NCBI RefSeq assembly: GCF_034259325.1
Contig: NZ_JAXIVS010000007.1
Coordinates: forward strand, 124,001 to 188,000
Source: Hyalangium ruber
Lineage (GTDB): Bacteria; Myxococcota; Myxococcia; Myxococcales; Myxococcaceae
Direction: 5' to 3'
Length of the DNA stretch: 64,000 nucleotides
Shown here: positions 49,987 to 58,735 of the stretch, one piece after another
How positions within the stretch are numbered: position 1 is the first letter of the stretch
How the letters are laid out: each line of letters begins with the position of its first letter
Made by a program: the position numbers and the translations under genes
Notes under the pieces: generated by a model
Told to the model about the DNA's origin: nothing
The model's input: the letters and a program-made list of their open reading frames with translations, nothing else
Databases searched by the model: none

Positions 49987-52029
49987 ATGCGACGGATGCA
50001 GCCAGAGGACCTGCCCCACTTCGCGCAAGCCCAGGCAGGCCTGGTCCGTCACTTCGGCCTGTCCGAGTTTCGCCCGGGCCAGGCCGAGGTCATCAACGCC
50101 GTGCTGGACGGGCGGAACACCGTGGTGGTGATGCCCACGGGCGCGGGCAAGAGCCTGTGCTACCAGCTCCCCGCCATGCTGCTGCCGGGGGTGACGCTCG
50201 TTGTCTCCCCGCTCATCGCGCTGATGAAGGACCAGGTGGAGCAGCTCACGGCGCGGGGGATACCGGCCACCTTCATCAACTCCTCTCTGACGGACCTGGA
50301 GCGGGCGGAGCGGATGCGACGGCTACGGGCGCGCGAGTACAAGCTCGTCTATGTGGCGCCCGAGCGCTTCCGGAGCTTCAGCTTCCTGGAGGCCCTCGGC
50401 GAGGTGGGGGTGGACCTGCTCGCCGTGGACGAGGCGCACTGCATCTCGCAGTGGGGCCATGACTTCCGGCCGGACTACGCGCAGCTCGGCCAGGTGCGCA
50501 AGCGCCTGCGTCCGCCGCGCACGGTGGCACTCACCGCCACGGCGACCCCCGAGGTTCGAGAGGACATCACCCGCGTCCTACTCATGAAGGATCCCCAGAC
50601 GTTCGCCCAGGGCTTCGATCGGCCCAACCTCTTCCTGGACGTGCTGAGCGTCGGTGGAGACGAGGAGAAGCGGCAGGCGTGCGCCCAGCTGGCCGCCCAG
50701 GGGGGCAGCGGCATCATCTACTGCGCCACGCGCAAGGCCGCGGAGAACATGCACGCCTCGCTGCACGAGCGCGGGGTGAACGCCGTGCTGTACCACGCGG
50801 GCATGGAGGACGAGGCCCGGCGCATCGCCCAGGAAGAGTTCATGGCGGCCAAGGAGGCGGTGGCGGTGGCCACCAACGCCTTCGGCATGGGCATCGACAA
50901 GCCGGACATCCGCTTCGTGGCCCACGCCAACATTCCCCGGGCGGTGGAGGCGTACTACCAAGAGATAGGCCGCGCGGGCCGTGACGGGCTGCCCGCCACC
51001 ACGGCGCTGCTCTTCAACCACGCGGACGTGTACACCCAGGAGCGGCTCATCGAGAGCAACCACCCTTCGGAGGCGGTGCTCGGTGACATCTGGAACGTGC
51101 TGCGCAACGTGCCCGAGTACAGCAAGGGCATCGGCGTCCTGGCGGGCATGGTGGGCGCCAGCGAGTTCGAGGTCTCCGCGGCGCTGCGCATCTTCGAGCG
51201 CGAGGGAAAGATCGAGCGCGGTGCGCGCGGCGAGGGCGAGCACGGCATCACCCTGACGGACAAGGCCCCGGCCACCCAGCCCCACGCGGAGGATGCGCGG
51301 CGGCTGCTGCAGTCGCTGCTGGAGATGTTCCCCGTGGGGCGCTCGGCCAGCGTGGAGCTTCCCGTGCTGGCCCGCCGCACCGGGCTGGAACTGGAGGAGG
51401 TACGGCACGCGCTGGGGCTGTTGGAGAAGGCCGGGGCGGCGAAGGTGCGCCGTCCGTTCGCCGGACGCTCCATCCGGGCGCTGGAGCCAGTGCCCTTCCG
51501 GGACCTGGGGGTGGACCTGAGCCGCGTGCGCGAGCAGGAGCGGCGCTCGCTGCTGCTGCTCAAGCGGATGACGGACTACGCGTACACGCGCCGGTGTCGC
51601 CGGGCCTTCATCCTGGGCTACTTCGGCCAGGCGGACCTGCCGCCCAACTGTGGGAACTGTGACGTGTGCTCAGGCAGCCGGCTGCCGCGCCCGGCGCCGA
51701 TGACTCGCCCGGCTGGCGCCACGGCCACTGGCAAGCCCGAGGGCTTCAGCGAGCTGGCCGCCACGGAGCTGCGGCGCTGGCGCAAGTCGCTGGCAAAGGA
51801 CTTGGAGGTCCCCCCCTTCATCATCTTCAACGACGCCACGTTGGTGGGCCTGGCGGCGGCCCTGCCCACGGACCGGGACTCCTTCCTCGCGGTGAAGGGC
51901 ACGGGTGAGAGCCGCTGGGAGCGCTTCGGCCCCAAGGTGGTGGAGATCTGCCTCATGGCGCGCGCAGCGGGCCACGAGCCCGTGGCCCTCGCGGAGGCCC
52001 CTCGGGTCCGGCGCAGCCGCAAGGCGTGA
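49987..52029 (+). CDS. recQ: ATP-dependent DNA helicase RecQ
   Basis: The 680-residue superfamily 2 helicase unwinds DNA 3' to 5' in repair and recombination. Walker A is PTGAGKSLCYQLPAML, motif II is VDEAHCISQWGHDFRPDY, and motif VI is EIGRAGRDGLPA. The zinc site lies in RRAFILGYFGQ and CGNCDVCSG, followed by a linker and an HRDC domain at the C-terminus (about 590-670). ATG 49987 is preferred over GTG 49981 because GGGAA is then spaced 8-9 nt. Confidence 0.96.
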   Translation: MRRMQPEDLPHFAQAQAGLVRHFGLSEFRPGQAEVINAVLDGRNTVVVMPTGAGKSLCYQLPAMLLPGVTLVVSPLIALMKDQVEQLTARGIPATFINSSLTDLERAERMRRLRAREYKLVYVAPERFRSFSFLEALGEVGVDLLAVDEAHCISQWGHDFRPDYAQLGQVRKRLRPPRTVALTATATPEVREDITRVLLMKDPQTFAQGFDRPNLFLDVLSVGGDEEKRQACAQLAAQGGSGIIYCATRKAAENMHASLHERGVNAVLYHAGMEDEARRIAQEEFMAAKEAVAVATNAFGMGIDKPDIRFVAHANIPRAVEAYYQEIGRAGRDGLPATTALLFNHADVYTQERLIESNHPSEAVLGDIWNVLRNVPEYSKGIGVLAGMVGASEFEVSAALRIFEREGKIERGARGEGEHGITLTDKAPATQPHAEDARRLLQSLLEMFPVGRSASVELPVLARRTGLELEEVRHALGLLEKAGAAKVRRPFAGRSIRALEPVPFRDLGVDLSRVREQERRSLLLLKRMTDYAYTRRCRRAFILGYFGQADLPPNCGNCDVCSGSRLPRPAPMTRPAGATATGKPEGFSELAATELRRWRKSLAKDLEVPPFIIFNDATLVGLAAALPTDRDSFLAVKGTGESRWERFGPKVVEICLMARAAGHEPVALAEAPRVRRSRKA

Positions 52030-52039
52030 GGAGAGCGCC

Positions 52040-52429
52040 CTACCCTCGCCCGCCCTGGTTGTACTTGCGCAGCGCGCGGCGCTCCACGTAGCTGCGGAGG
52101 CCTCCCACGATGAGGCCCACCACGAAGGCCAGCACGAAGATGATGGCGACGGTGGTCACCCCGAAGATGAGGCGCACCTGGTACTCGGGCAGCTTGCCGT
52201 TGAGGTAGACGCGGCGCAGCGGCTCCATGGCCCCGACGAACTCCAGCGCCCGGGCCGGCAGCGCATCCAGGGACAGGGAGAGCCGCTGGACGAATGTCGA
52301 GGGGTACACGCGACGCGCCCCCTCCACCGCGATGCCCACCAGCAGGTAGATGATGGAGAGCAGGAACGCGTTGCCCGCCATGATGTGCAGCAACGGATAG
52401 GGGGGCGGGCGCTGAGAGGGAGTCTGCAC
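52040..52429 (-). CDS. Small membrane protein, function unknown
   Basis: The 129-residue protein has two clear membrane segments, FLLSIIYLLVGIAV near 22-37 and the longer VTTVAIIFVLAFVVGLIVGG near 90-110, with an amphipathic loop between them. I do not recognise a family. It starts at ATG 52429, 1 bp after the end of the TPR gene on the same strand, so it is likely co-expressed with it and may anchor or assist it. Confidence 0.7.
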   Translation of the reverse strand: MQTPSQRPPPYPLLHIMAGNAFLLSIIYLLVGIAVEGARRVYPSTFVQRLSLSLDALPARALEFVGAMEPLRRVYLNGKLPEYQVRLIFGVTTVAIIFVLAFVVGLIVGGLRSYVERRALRKYNQGGRG

Positions 52430-52430
52430 G

Positions 52431-55400
52431 CTACTTCACCCGCTTCTTGAGGTTGGGCAGGGCCTTCTTCACCCGCTTGGCCTCCTCGGAGGAACCGGCC
52501 AGCGACAGGAACGTCTCGTACTCCTGGATGGCGCGCGGCAACTCCTCGGTCTTGCGCGACAGCGCGTCGGCCAGGGCCAGGTGCGCCATGCCATGGGCCG
52601 GCTCCAGTTCCACGGCCTTGTTGAGCGCCGCCATCGCCGGCTCCTCCTGCCGCTGCCGGAGGGCCACGAGCCCCAGCGCCAGGTGCGCCCGCCCGTTGAA
52701 GGGCGCCAGCTTCACCGCCGCCTCCGCCGCCGTGCGCGCCTCCTTCAGCGCGCCGGCCTCCAGCAGCACCCGCGCCTTGGCCGTCTGCGCGAAGGCCTTG
52801 TCCCAGACGGTGGGCGCCTTGTCGGCGAGGCCGTCCAGCGCCTTGGCCGCCACGCGCCCTCCGGAGAGGTCCGCGTAGTGCTGCCCCACCATGCCGCACG
52901 AAGCGTCCGGCCCCTCGCGACGCGCCGCTTCGAATGCCGCCCCGGCGGCCTCCGCCTTGTCCTGGCGCAGGAAGGCATGGGCGATCTCGCAGAAGGTCTC
53001 CGCGTCCCTTGGATCGAGCTTGTTGGCCTTCTCCAGGGCGCTGAAGCCTCCCTTGGCGTCGCCGTTGGTGAAGAGGATGACGGCACGCACCCGGTGCGCC
53101 TCGGCGTCGCTCGCATCGAGCTTCACCGCACGCCCTGCCACCTCCGCCGCCTCCTGGCGCTTGCCCGTGTGGAAGAGCGCCAGGGCATAGCCCTTCTGCG
53201 CCGCCGCGCTCTCGGCGTGGGTGTTCTTCCACACCTCGAACTGCTGGAAGCCTTCCTCCGTGCGGCCCAGCGCCAGCAGCGCCCGGCCCAGTGCATCCCG
53301 GGCCTCGCCGTGGAAGGGGTTGCGCGTCACCGCCTGCGTGAGCGGCTTGAGGGCGATGTCCGGCACGCCGCGCGAGAGCAGCAGCCGCCCCAGCGCGCAC
53401 GGGGCCTCGTAGTCGCGCGGGTCCTTCATGGCCTCCTCGAACTGGGCCTGCGCCTTGTCCGGCGCGCGCAGGCGCCAGTACACCTGTCCCAGCGCCACGC
53501 GCAGCTCCGTGCGAGGCCGCTTCACGGCGTTGACCGCCTTCTCCAGCGCATCGCGCGCCTGCTCGCCGTTGCCCTCCATGGTGTCCGCCATGGCGAGGTA
53601 GCCCACGGCCTCGGGGGGATAGCGGTTGTTCACCTGCGTCTTGCCCAGCTCCGAGCGCACCCGCTTCCAGTCCTCCAGCCGCGCGTAGGCCGCCGCGCGC
53701 ACCAGCGCCACCCGGCGGCCGCTGTCTCCCTCCAGCCGCGCCAGCGCCTCCTTGGCGCGATCCCGGTCCAGCAGCGTCCGCCCCAGGCCCTCGCGGGCCT
53801 CCTCGCTCTTGGGCTGCAGCTTGAGGGCGGCCTCATAGGACTGCTGGGCCTCCTCCAGCTTGCCGCCCGCGCGGCTCGCGTCACCGACCGCCAGTTGGAA
53901 CTCGAAGGCCAGGGGGCCCTTCGTGCCGCTGGCCAGCAGGTTCCGCGCCTCGTCATACCGCCCCAGCTCCGTGAGGAGCCGGCCCTGGACGAGCTGCAGC
54001 CGCGTGCGTGTCGCCTCGGGAAGCTCCGCATCCGCGCTGAGCCCCTGCATGTCGAAGAGCGCCGCCTCCAGCTCCTGCCCCAGCTCGAGCTGGTTCTCCG
54101 CCATGCCGATGCGGGCCAGCGGGTGCTCGGGAGAGGCCTTCCGGGCAAGCGAGTACATCTCCAGCGCGTTGGTGGGGTCGCCGAAGTCCTGGTAGTAGCG
54201 CCCAAGCTGCACCAGCGCGCGCACCGGACGCGGTGAGTTCACCGCGAGCTTGAAGCGCTCCACCGCCTTCTGCGGCTGCTTGTCCTCCAGCAGCACGCTG
54301 CCGGCGACGGTGTTCAGCTCGGGCGAGTCGTCCTTGGACTCCAGCAGCGCGCGGCGGGTGGTGGCCCGCGCCTTGTCGTCCGCCACGAGCACATCGGAGG
54401 CGAGGCTGAGCCCCACATGCTCGGCGCGCACGCCCGGGTACTCCAGGGCCGAGAGCGTCTGCTGCCGGCTCTCGAAGGCGCTCCCGTGGTCGGCGTAGAG
54501 CAGCGCGTGCGCGTAGGCCGTCAGCGCCCAGGCGCGGCTGCTGCCGTCGTCCATCTCCCGCGCGCGCTCGAGCAGACCGAGCGCCTCGCGCAGGGAGGAG
54601 CGCGTGTCCACGGAGATGGCGCGCTCGGCGCGATCCAGCACCTCCGCGAGCGTCTTGCCACCCTGCCGCGAGCGGATGACGACGAACGCCACGATGCCCA
54701 CCATCAGCACCAGCACCCCGACCACGCCCACGGCGTGCTTCACCCCCAGGCGCGAGATGAAGGAGGGCTTCGCGGCGCTCTTGGCGTGCTTCTCGCGCAG
54801 CTCCTTCTCGTAGGCGGCGGCGATGGCCGCGGTGTCCGCCTCGGAGGAGGCGGTCGTCCGCACGGCATGAGGCACCGGAGGCTCCGCGGCATCCGGAATC
54901 TCATCGAGGAGCGCGCGCTTGGCGACGGCGGCAGCGGCGGAGCGCGGCCGAGGCGAGGTGCGCGCCGTATCGGACACGCGCGCCGCCGAGGGGATCGCCG
55001 CCAGATCATCCTCTTCCTCGGGAGGCGGAAGATCTCCCAGGAGCCCTCCGGCTCCCGGCGGCGGCTCCGCCTCGGAGGCCTGGAACTCCTCGTCGGGAAC
55101 AGGAGGCGCCGTCCGCTCCTCGAGCGGCTCCTGACCTTCGGGAAGATCGACGTCCGGCAGCAGCCCTGCCGGAGCGGTGGGGGCCCGCCACAGATCCGTC
55201 AGCTTTCGGACCCCGGTCACCTCTTCCTGGCCCGGATCGAAGTCGCCATCCTCCGGAGGCGGAGGCGGCATGCCCTGCATGAGCCCTTCCCGCGTCTGTC
55301 CGGGAGGCAGGGTGTCCTCCTCGTCGGTGAGCTTCGAGGCGGAGCGGGGGTAGAAGTACACCACCTTCACTTTCTCGGGCGGAGACTTCCTCGGGGCCTC

Positions 55401-56084
55401 TTCCTCGCTCGGTGGCGGTGGCGGCGCGGCCACCGCGGGAGTGGATTCCTCCCGCTCCTCCGGGGGCGGTGGGGGCGGGGCCTCCGCCCTCCGAACGGGA
55501 GCAGCGGGGGCGGCCTCGGCCCGAGCCACCTGCGGCGTCTCGGCCTGCTTCACCTCGACGCTCTCGGGCTGCCGCAGCTCCGGCGGCGGCGCGGGTGGCT
55601 CTTCTTCCTCCTGAGGCTTGGGCGCGAGCGCGTTGGAAGTGAGCCCGGGCAGATCCGCCATCACCGGCGGAGGGCCACCCGAGAGCGCTTGCTGCGTCTG
55701 ATCCAGCCACAGGCGCACCCGCCCATCATTGGGCTGCAGCGCCGCGGCCTTGCGAAGGATGGGCAGCGCCGAGCGGAACAGCCCGCGCTGCACCAGCACC
55801 TCGCTGATCAGGTTGTAGGCGTGGGCGTTCTCCTTATCGACAGCGATCGCCTGATCGAACTGCTCCATCGCCTGGGCCGGCTTGCCCAGGTGCAGCAGCG
55901 CCTTGCCCCACAGCACGCGGCCGATAACCGAGTTGGGGTGATGAGAGATGCCCTTCTCACACACCTCGATGGTGCGCGCCGGCTCCCCCTTCTCGAGGAG
56001 GGCCTTGGCGAGTTCTACGAAAACCGCGGAAGTGGGGTCCTGCAGCAGAAGCTGCTCGTACCGCTCCACCATCGACTTGGCCAT
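52431..56084 (-). CDS. Large membrane-anchored TPR protein
   Basis: The 1217-residue protein starts with three or four TPR repeats (about 1-140; ALLEKGEPARTIEVCEKGI, WGKALLHLGKPAQAMEQF). A 300-residue Pro/Glu-rich disordered region follows (DFDPGQEEVTGVRKLTDLW in it). One membrane helix lies at about 450-468 (VGVLVLMVGIVAFVVI), then some 740 residues of further TPRs. By the topology rule it has a cytosolic head and periplasmic TPR body. It is likely a scaffold for an envelope complex. Similar cytosolic-TM-TPR proteins occur across myxobacteria. The membrane protein gene directly follows. Confidence 0.85.
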   Translation of the reverse strand: MAKSMVERYEQLLLQDPTSAVFVELAKALLEKGEPARTIEVCEKGISHHPNSVIGRVLWGKALLHLGKPAQAMEQFDQAIAVDKENAHAYNLISEVLVQRGLFRSALPILRKAAALQPNDGRVRLWLDQTQQALSGGPPPVMADLPGLTSNALAPKPQEEEEPPAPPPELRQPESVEVKQAETPQVARAEAAPAAPVRRAEAPPPPPPEEREESTPAVAAPPPPPSEEEAPRKSPPEKVKVVYFYPRSASKLTDEEDTLPPGQTREGLMQGMPPPPPEDGDFDPGQEEVTGVRKLTDLWRAPTAPAGLLPDVDLPEGQEPLEERTAPPVPDEEFQASEAEPPPGAGGLLGDLPPPEEEDDLAAIPSAARVSDTARTSPRPRSAAAAVAKRALLDEIPDAAEPPVPHAVRTTASSEADTAAIAAAYEKELREKHAKSAAKPSFISRLGVKHAVGVVGVLVLMVGIVAFVVIRSRQGGKTLAEVLDRAERAISVDTRSSLREALGLLERAREMDDGSSRAWALTAYAHALLYADHGSAFESRQQTLSALEYPGVRAEHVGLSLASDVLVADDKARATTRRALLESKDDSPELNTVAGSVLLEDKQPQKAVERFKLAVNSPRPVRALVQLGRYYQDFGDPTNALEMYSLARKASPEHPLARIGMAENQLELGQELEAALFDMQGLSADAELPEATRTRLQLVQGRLLTELGRYDEARNLLASGTKGPLAFEFQLAVGDASRAGGKLEEAQQSYEAALKLQPKSEEAREGLGRTLLDRDRAKEALARLEGDSGRRVALVRAAAYARLEDWKRVRSELGKTQVNNRYPPEAVGYLAMADTMEGNGEQARDALEKAVNAVKRPRTELRVALGQVYWRLRAPDKAQAQFEEAMKDPRDYEAPCALGRLLLSRGVPDIALKPLTQAVTRNPFHGEARDALGRALLALGRTEEGFQQFEVWKNTHAESAAAQKGYALALFHTGKRQEAAEVAGRAVKLDASDAEAHRVRAVILFTNGDAKGGFSALEKANKLDPRDAETFCEIAHAFLRQDKAEAAGAAFEAARREGPDASCGMVGQHYADLSGGRVAAKALDGLADKAPTVWDKAFAQTAKARVLLEAGALKEARTAAEAAVKLAPFNGRAHLALGLVALRQRQEEPAMAALNKAVELEPAHGMAHLALADALSRKTEELPRAIQEYETFLSLAGSSEEAKRVKKALPNLKKRVK

Positions 56085-56182
56085 GGACTTTCGAAACTCC
56101 GGTGCGCGGGCGAGGGGGTAGAGACGATAGCACCGGGATCTTCTTGTGGGGTCTCCTCTGGGTGCTACCTTCGCCTGTCATC

Positions 56183-56602
56183 ATGCGCCCGCTCGTTTGG
56201 ACCCTCCTGATGGCCCTGCTGGGTGGGGCCTGCGCCCACACGCCCACGACCACCGGTATGGAGGGCCTACGTCCCGTGGTGGAGGATTTTCACAAGCGCC
56301 TGCGCTGGAAGGACTTCCGCGGGGCGGCGCGCCACATCATCCCGGAGCGGCGCGAGGACTTCCTGCGGACGCGGCGCGAGCTGCACGACGAGCGGGATCT
56401 GTCGATCACCGACTTCGAAATCCTGGAGGCGGCGATAGCGCCCGACGGGATGAGGGCCGTCGTCACCACGCGGTTCCAGTGGATGCGGCTGCCCTCGGCC
56501 TCCGAGCAGACAGCCACCGTCACCTCGGAGTTCGTCTTCCGAGAGGGGGCATGGCTGCTGGAGCGGCAGCTCGACGGGCCCTTCGAGGGCGAGCTACCGT
56601 AG
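56183..56602 (+). CDS. Small lipoprotein
   Basis: The 139-residue protein starts at ATG 56183 with a lipobox LGGAC (Cys about 17). The rest resembles an NTF2-like or SnoaL-like fold: VEDFHKRLRWKDFRGAARHI, then the end FREGAWLLERQL. It is probably periplasmic. The stop lies immediately before the 8-T tract of the minus-strand small-RNA terminator, so the two transcripts converge. Confidence 0.75.
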   Translation: MRPLVWTLLMALLGGACAHTPTTTGMEGLRPVVEDFHKRLRWKDFRGAARHIIPERREDFLRTRRELHDERDLSITDFEILEAAIAPDGMRAVVTTRFQWMRLPSASEQTATVTSEFVFREGAWLLERQLDGPFEGELP

Positions 56603-56647
56603 AAAAAAAACCGCCCGTCGACTCGGGGCCGGCCGAGGCGACGGGCG
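56602..56647 (-). terminator. Intrinsic terminator of the candidate small RNA
   Basis: On the minus strand CGCCCGTCG pairs perfectly with CGACGGGCG, with a further inner 5-bp stem (CTCGG/CCGAG), then GG and eight T. This is a strong Rho-independent terminator read leftward; it has no T run rightward. It lies directly before the lipoprotein stop codon. Confidence 0.85.
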
Positions 56648-56681
56648 TCGAGAGTTCCCCTATGGAACTCCCTAACCATGC
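56603..56681 (-). ncRNA. Candidate sigma-54-dependent small RNA
   Basis: The predicted RNA is about 79 nt, from the expected sigma-54 start near 56681 to the T run at 56603. It holds a small hairpin (GAGTTCC-N5-GGAACTC, 56652-56670), a short linker, and the strong terminator hairpin. No protein frame with a ribosome binding site is evident in it. Layout recalls Pxr, the sigma-54-controlled developmental sRNA of Myxococcus, which also has stem-loops and a terminator; sequence identity with Pxr was not tested. It is contained between the lipoprotein and epimerase genes. Confidence 0.6.
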
Positions 56682-56692
56682 CTTCCCTTAGA

Positions 56693-56707
56693 GCAAGGCC
56701 GGTGCCA
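56693..56707 (-). promoter_or_regulatory. Sigma-54 promoter of the candidate small RNA
   Basis: Minus strand TGGCAC, five bases, TTGC gives a full match to the key -24 GG and -12 GC positions at correct spacing. The start is predicted 12 nt further at about 56681. Confidence 0.7.
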
Positions 56708-56794
56708 CGGCCCCGTACCGGGGTATGGCCCTGAGAAATCAAGCACTTGCGCTGAAGAAGGACCCGCAGCCCCCTCTCAGAGAGGTGCGGCGCA

Positions 56795-56808
56795 TGACAC
56801 GGCTGTCA
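56795..56808. promoter_or_regulatory. Enhancer-type palindrome 1 upstream of the small RNA
   Basis: TGACA-N4-TGTCA, centred about 120 bp upstream of the predicted start. The same core occurs in palindrome 2. Such paired sites are typical of sigma-54 enhancer-binding proteins. Confidence 0.6.
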
Positions 56809-56836
56809 GGCGCTCCCTGCCCTTCGTGGCCGAGGC

Positions 56837-56856
56837 CCCTGACATGGCTGTCAGGG
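56837..56856. promoter_or_regulatory. Enhancer-type palindrome 2 upstream of the small RNA
   Basis: CCCTGACA-N4-TGTCAGGG is a perfect 8-bp inverted repeat, centred about 165 bp upstream of the predicted start and 45 bp from palindrome 1. It ends 11 bp before the epimerase stop codon. Confidence 0.65.
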
Positions 56857-56867
56857 ATGGCCCGAGG

Positions 56868-57791
56868 CTACTCGCCGATGACGGAGCGGATGGTCTCGCG
56901 CATGGAGAAGCGAGGCTTCCAGCCTGCCTCCTTGCGCCAGCGGTTGCCGTCCACGTTGCAGAGGAACTGGATGTGGTCCAGTTCGGGCGGCGGGAAGCTG
57001 GCCAGCCGGTACTTGAAGAGCATGCCCAGCACGGGCCGGGCGACGGGGTGCGGCACGGGGATGGGGGTATGGCCCAGCTCGCGCAGCACCGAGGTGAGGG
57101 GCACCTCGCCCGGGCCCACCACGTTGTAGACGCCCTTGAGCGTGGGGCTCAGGGCCTCGACCATGGCGCGCGACACATCCTCCACGTGGATGAGCTGCAC
57201 CATGGGGTCGAACCCCGCCAGCGTCCACGGGTGGCGCAGCCGCAGGTAGTTGGAGGGGGCGTTCTTGATGGTGGGCCCGACGATGTGGACGGGGCGGAGG
57301 ATGACGGTGTTGATGTCGGGGTGCCGCCAGAAGAAGCCGTGGGCGAGCATGTCGACCTCGATGAGGTCTCTGACGCCCGAGAAGCGGCTGGCCGCCATGA
57401 GCGGCGCGTCCTCGGTGAGGAAGTTGGAGTTGTCCGGGCTGGGGCCGTAGACGTTGGCCGAGGAGAGGACGACCACCTTCTTCACGCCGTACTTGGCGCA
57501 GTACTCGAGCAGGCGCGTGGTGCCCACGACGTTGAAGGAGTGGTGCTCCTCCTCGCTCATGCGCGGGTCATGCATGATGCCCATGTGGATGACGGCGCGG
57601 ACCTCGTTCTTGCGGAAGACGTCCTCGGCCTTCTTCTTGCGAAGATCCAGCTGGTACATCTCGACATCCTTCGGCTTGCCCACGAAGGGGCGCCGATCGA
57701 TGCCGATGATGCGCTCGTTCTTGTGCAGCTGCTTGGCGAGCGCGCGGCCCAGGTTGCCGCTGATGCCCGTGATGACGACGGCCGGTCTCAT
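56868..57791 (-). CDS. NAD-dependent epimerase/dehydratase family protein
   Basis: The 307-residue extended SDR starts ITGISGNLGRALAKQL (NAD-binding GxxGxxG), has VVVLSSANVYGPS in the usual Ser-Tyr region, and a sugar-binding C-terminal part (FKYRLASFPPPELDHIQF). The YxxxK of typical members is not obvious; FSGVRDLIEVD takes that place. It probably acts on a nucleotide sugar or lipid. It heads away from the acyltransferase 31 bp upstream on the same strand, so they are likely one operon. Confidence 0.8.
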   Translation of the reverse strand: MRPAVVITGISGNLGRALAKQLHKNERIIGIDRRPFVGKPKDVEMYQLDLRKKKAEDVFRKNEVRAVIHMGIMHDPRMSEEEHHSFNVVGTTRLLEYCAKYGVKKVVVLSSANVYGPSPDNSNFLTEDAPLMAASRFSGVRDLIEVDMLAHGFFWRHPDINTVILRPVHIVGPTIKNAPSNYLRLRHPWTLAGFDPMVQLIHVEDVSRAMVEALSPTLKGVYNVVGPGEVPLTSVLRELGHTPIPVPHPVARPVLGMLFKYRLASFPPPELDHIQFLCNVDGNRWRKEAGWKPRFSMRETIRSVIGE

Positions 57792-57822
57792 GGAGCCCCC
57801 CTCCTAGCACACGGCGATTGGC

Positions 57823-58677
57823 TCACCAGAAGATGCTCCGGCGCTCCTTGAGGCCCATATGGATCATCGACTGGATGGCGCCCTTCACGGTGCGCACCTT
57901 CTTGTCCAGCTCGCTGTCCTCGTCATCGGCGCGGCCGCTGAAGTGCATCGGGTCGCCGAAATAGAGCCGGTACTTGGTGGGCAGCGGGATGGGCAGCCCC
58001 GTGGGAGTGATGGGGAAGGACGGGAAGCCGAGCAGCTTGGCCACGGGCTTGATGTCCATCAGCGCGGGGGCCTGCTCCTCGGCGCCGACAACAGCCACGG
58101 GGACGATGGGAGTGTCCGTCTCCAGGGCCAGGCGCATGAAGCCCAGGCCGAACTCCTGGAGCTGGTAGCGCTGCGGCCACAGCTTGGAGATGCCTCGCGC
58201 CCCTTCCGGGAAGACGAGGATGGCCTCGCCCGCGTTCAGCAGGCGGCGGCAGTTCTCCGGGGTGCCGACGATCTGCCCCACCCGGGCGAAGAAGGTGGAG
58301 ATGTACGGCAGCGTGGGCACCCACTTCTCCACCATGCTGCGGATGGCACGCGGGGGGTTGGCCTCCATCATCATGGCCACGCCGATCATCGCCCCGTCCA
58401 TGGGCAGCTGGCCGGAGTGGTTGGAGACCAGGAGCACCCGGCCCTTGGGCACCTTCTCGATGCCGTAGGTCTCCACGCGGTGGTAGTTGCGATAGACCCA
58501 CAGCAGGGGCGCCACCGCCGCGAGGCTGTAGTCGAGGTTGAAGCCGAACGGGTCCACCCCGTATTCGTTCTCCGTGCGCACGAGCGCCTGCAGCCGCTCC
58601 TTGCGCTCCTCGCCCGCCATCTGCTCCGTCCAGCCCTTCAGACGCTGCCGGACCTTGTCGCCGAGCCGCTCGAACAT
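57823..58677 (-). CDS. Lysophospholipid acyltransferase-like protein
   Basis: The 284-residue protein has VSNHSGQLPMDGAM: His and Asp separated by six residues, a variant of the HX4D motif used by some DGAT-like members. FPEGARGISK is motif III. It likely transfers an acyl chain to a glycerolipid or related acceptor at the inner membrane. It is followed by the epimerase gene 31 bp later on the same strand and preceded by the deacetylase. Confidence 0.82.
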   Translation of the reverse strand: MFERLGDKVRQRLKGWTEQMAGEERKERLQALVRTENEYGVDPFGFNLDYSLAAVAPLLWVYRNYHRVETYGIEKVPKGRVLLVSNHSGQLPMDGAMIGVAMMMEANPPRAIRSMVEKWVPTLPYISTFFARVGQIVGTPENCRRLLNAGEAILVFPEGARGISKLWPQRYQLQEFGLGFMRLALETDTPIVPVAVVGAEEQAPALMDIKPVAKLLGFPSFPITPTGLPIPLPTKYRLYFGDPMHFSGRADDEDSELDKKVRTVKGAIQSMIHMGLKERRSIFW

Positions 58678-58735
58678 GTCGGCTCTTTACACCACCGCCT
58701 CCCGGGCTGGGAGAGCCTGCGTTGCGTTTCCCACT

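Noticed and set aside
52581..54236. Plus-strand frames inside the TPR gene
   Set aside because: Antisense shadows of a clear TPR protein; Arg/Leu/His-rich with no structure.
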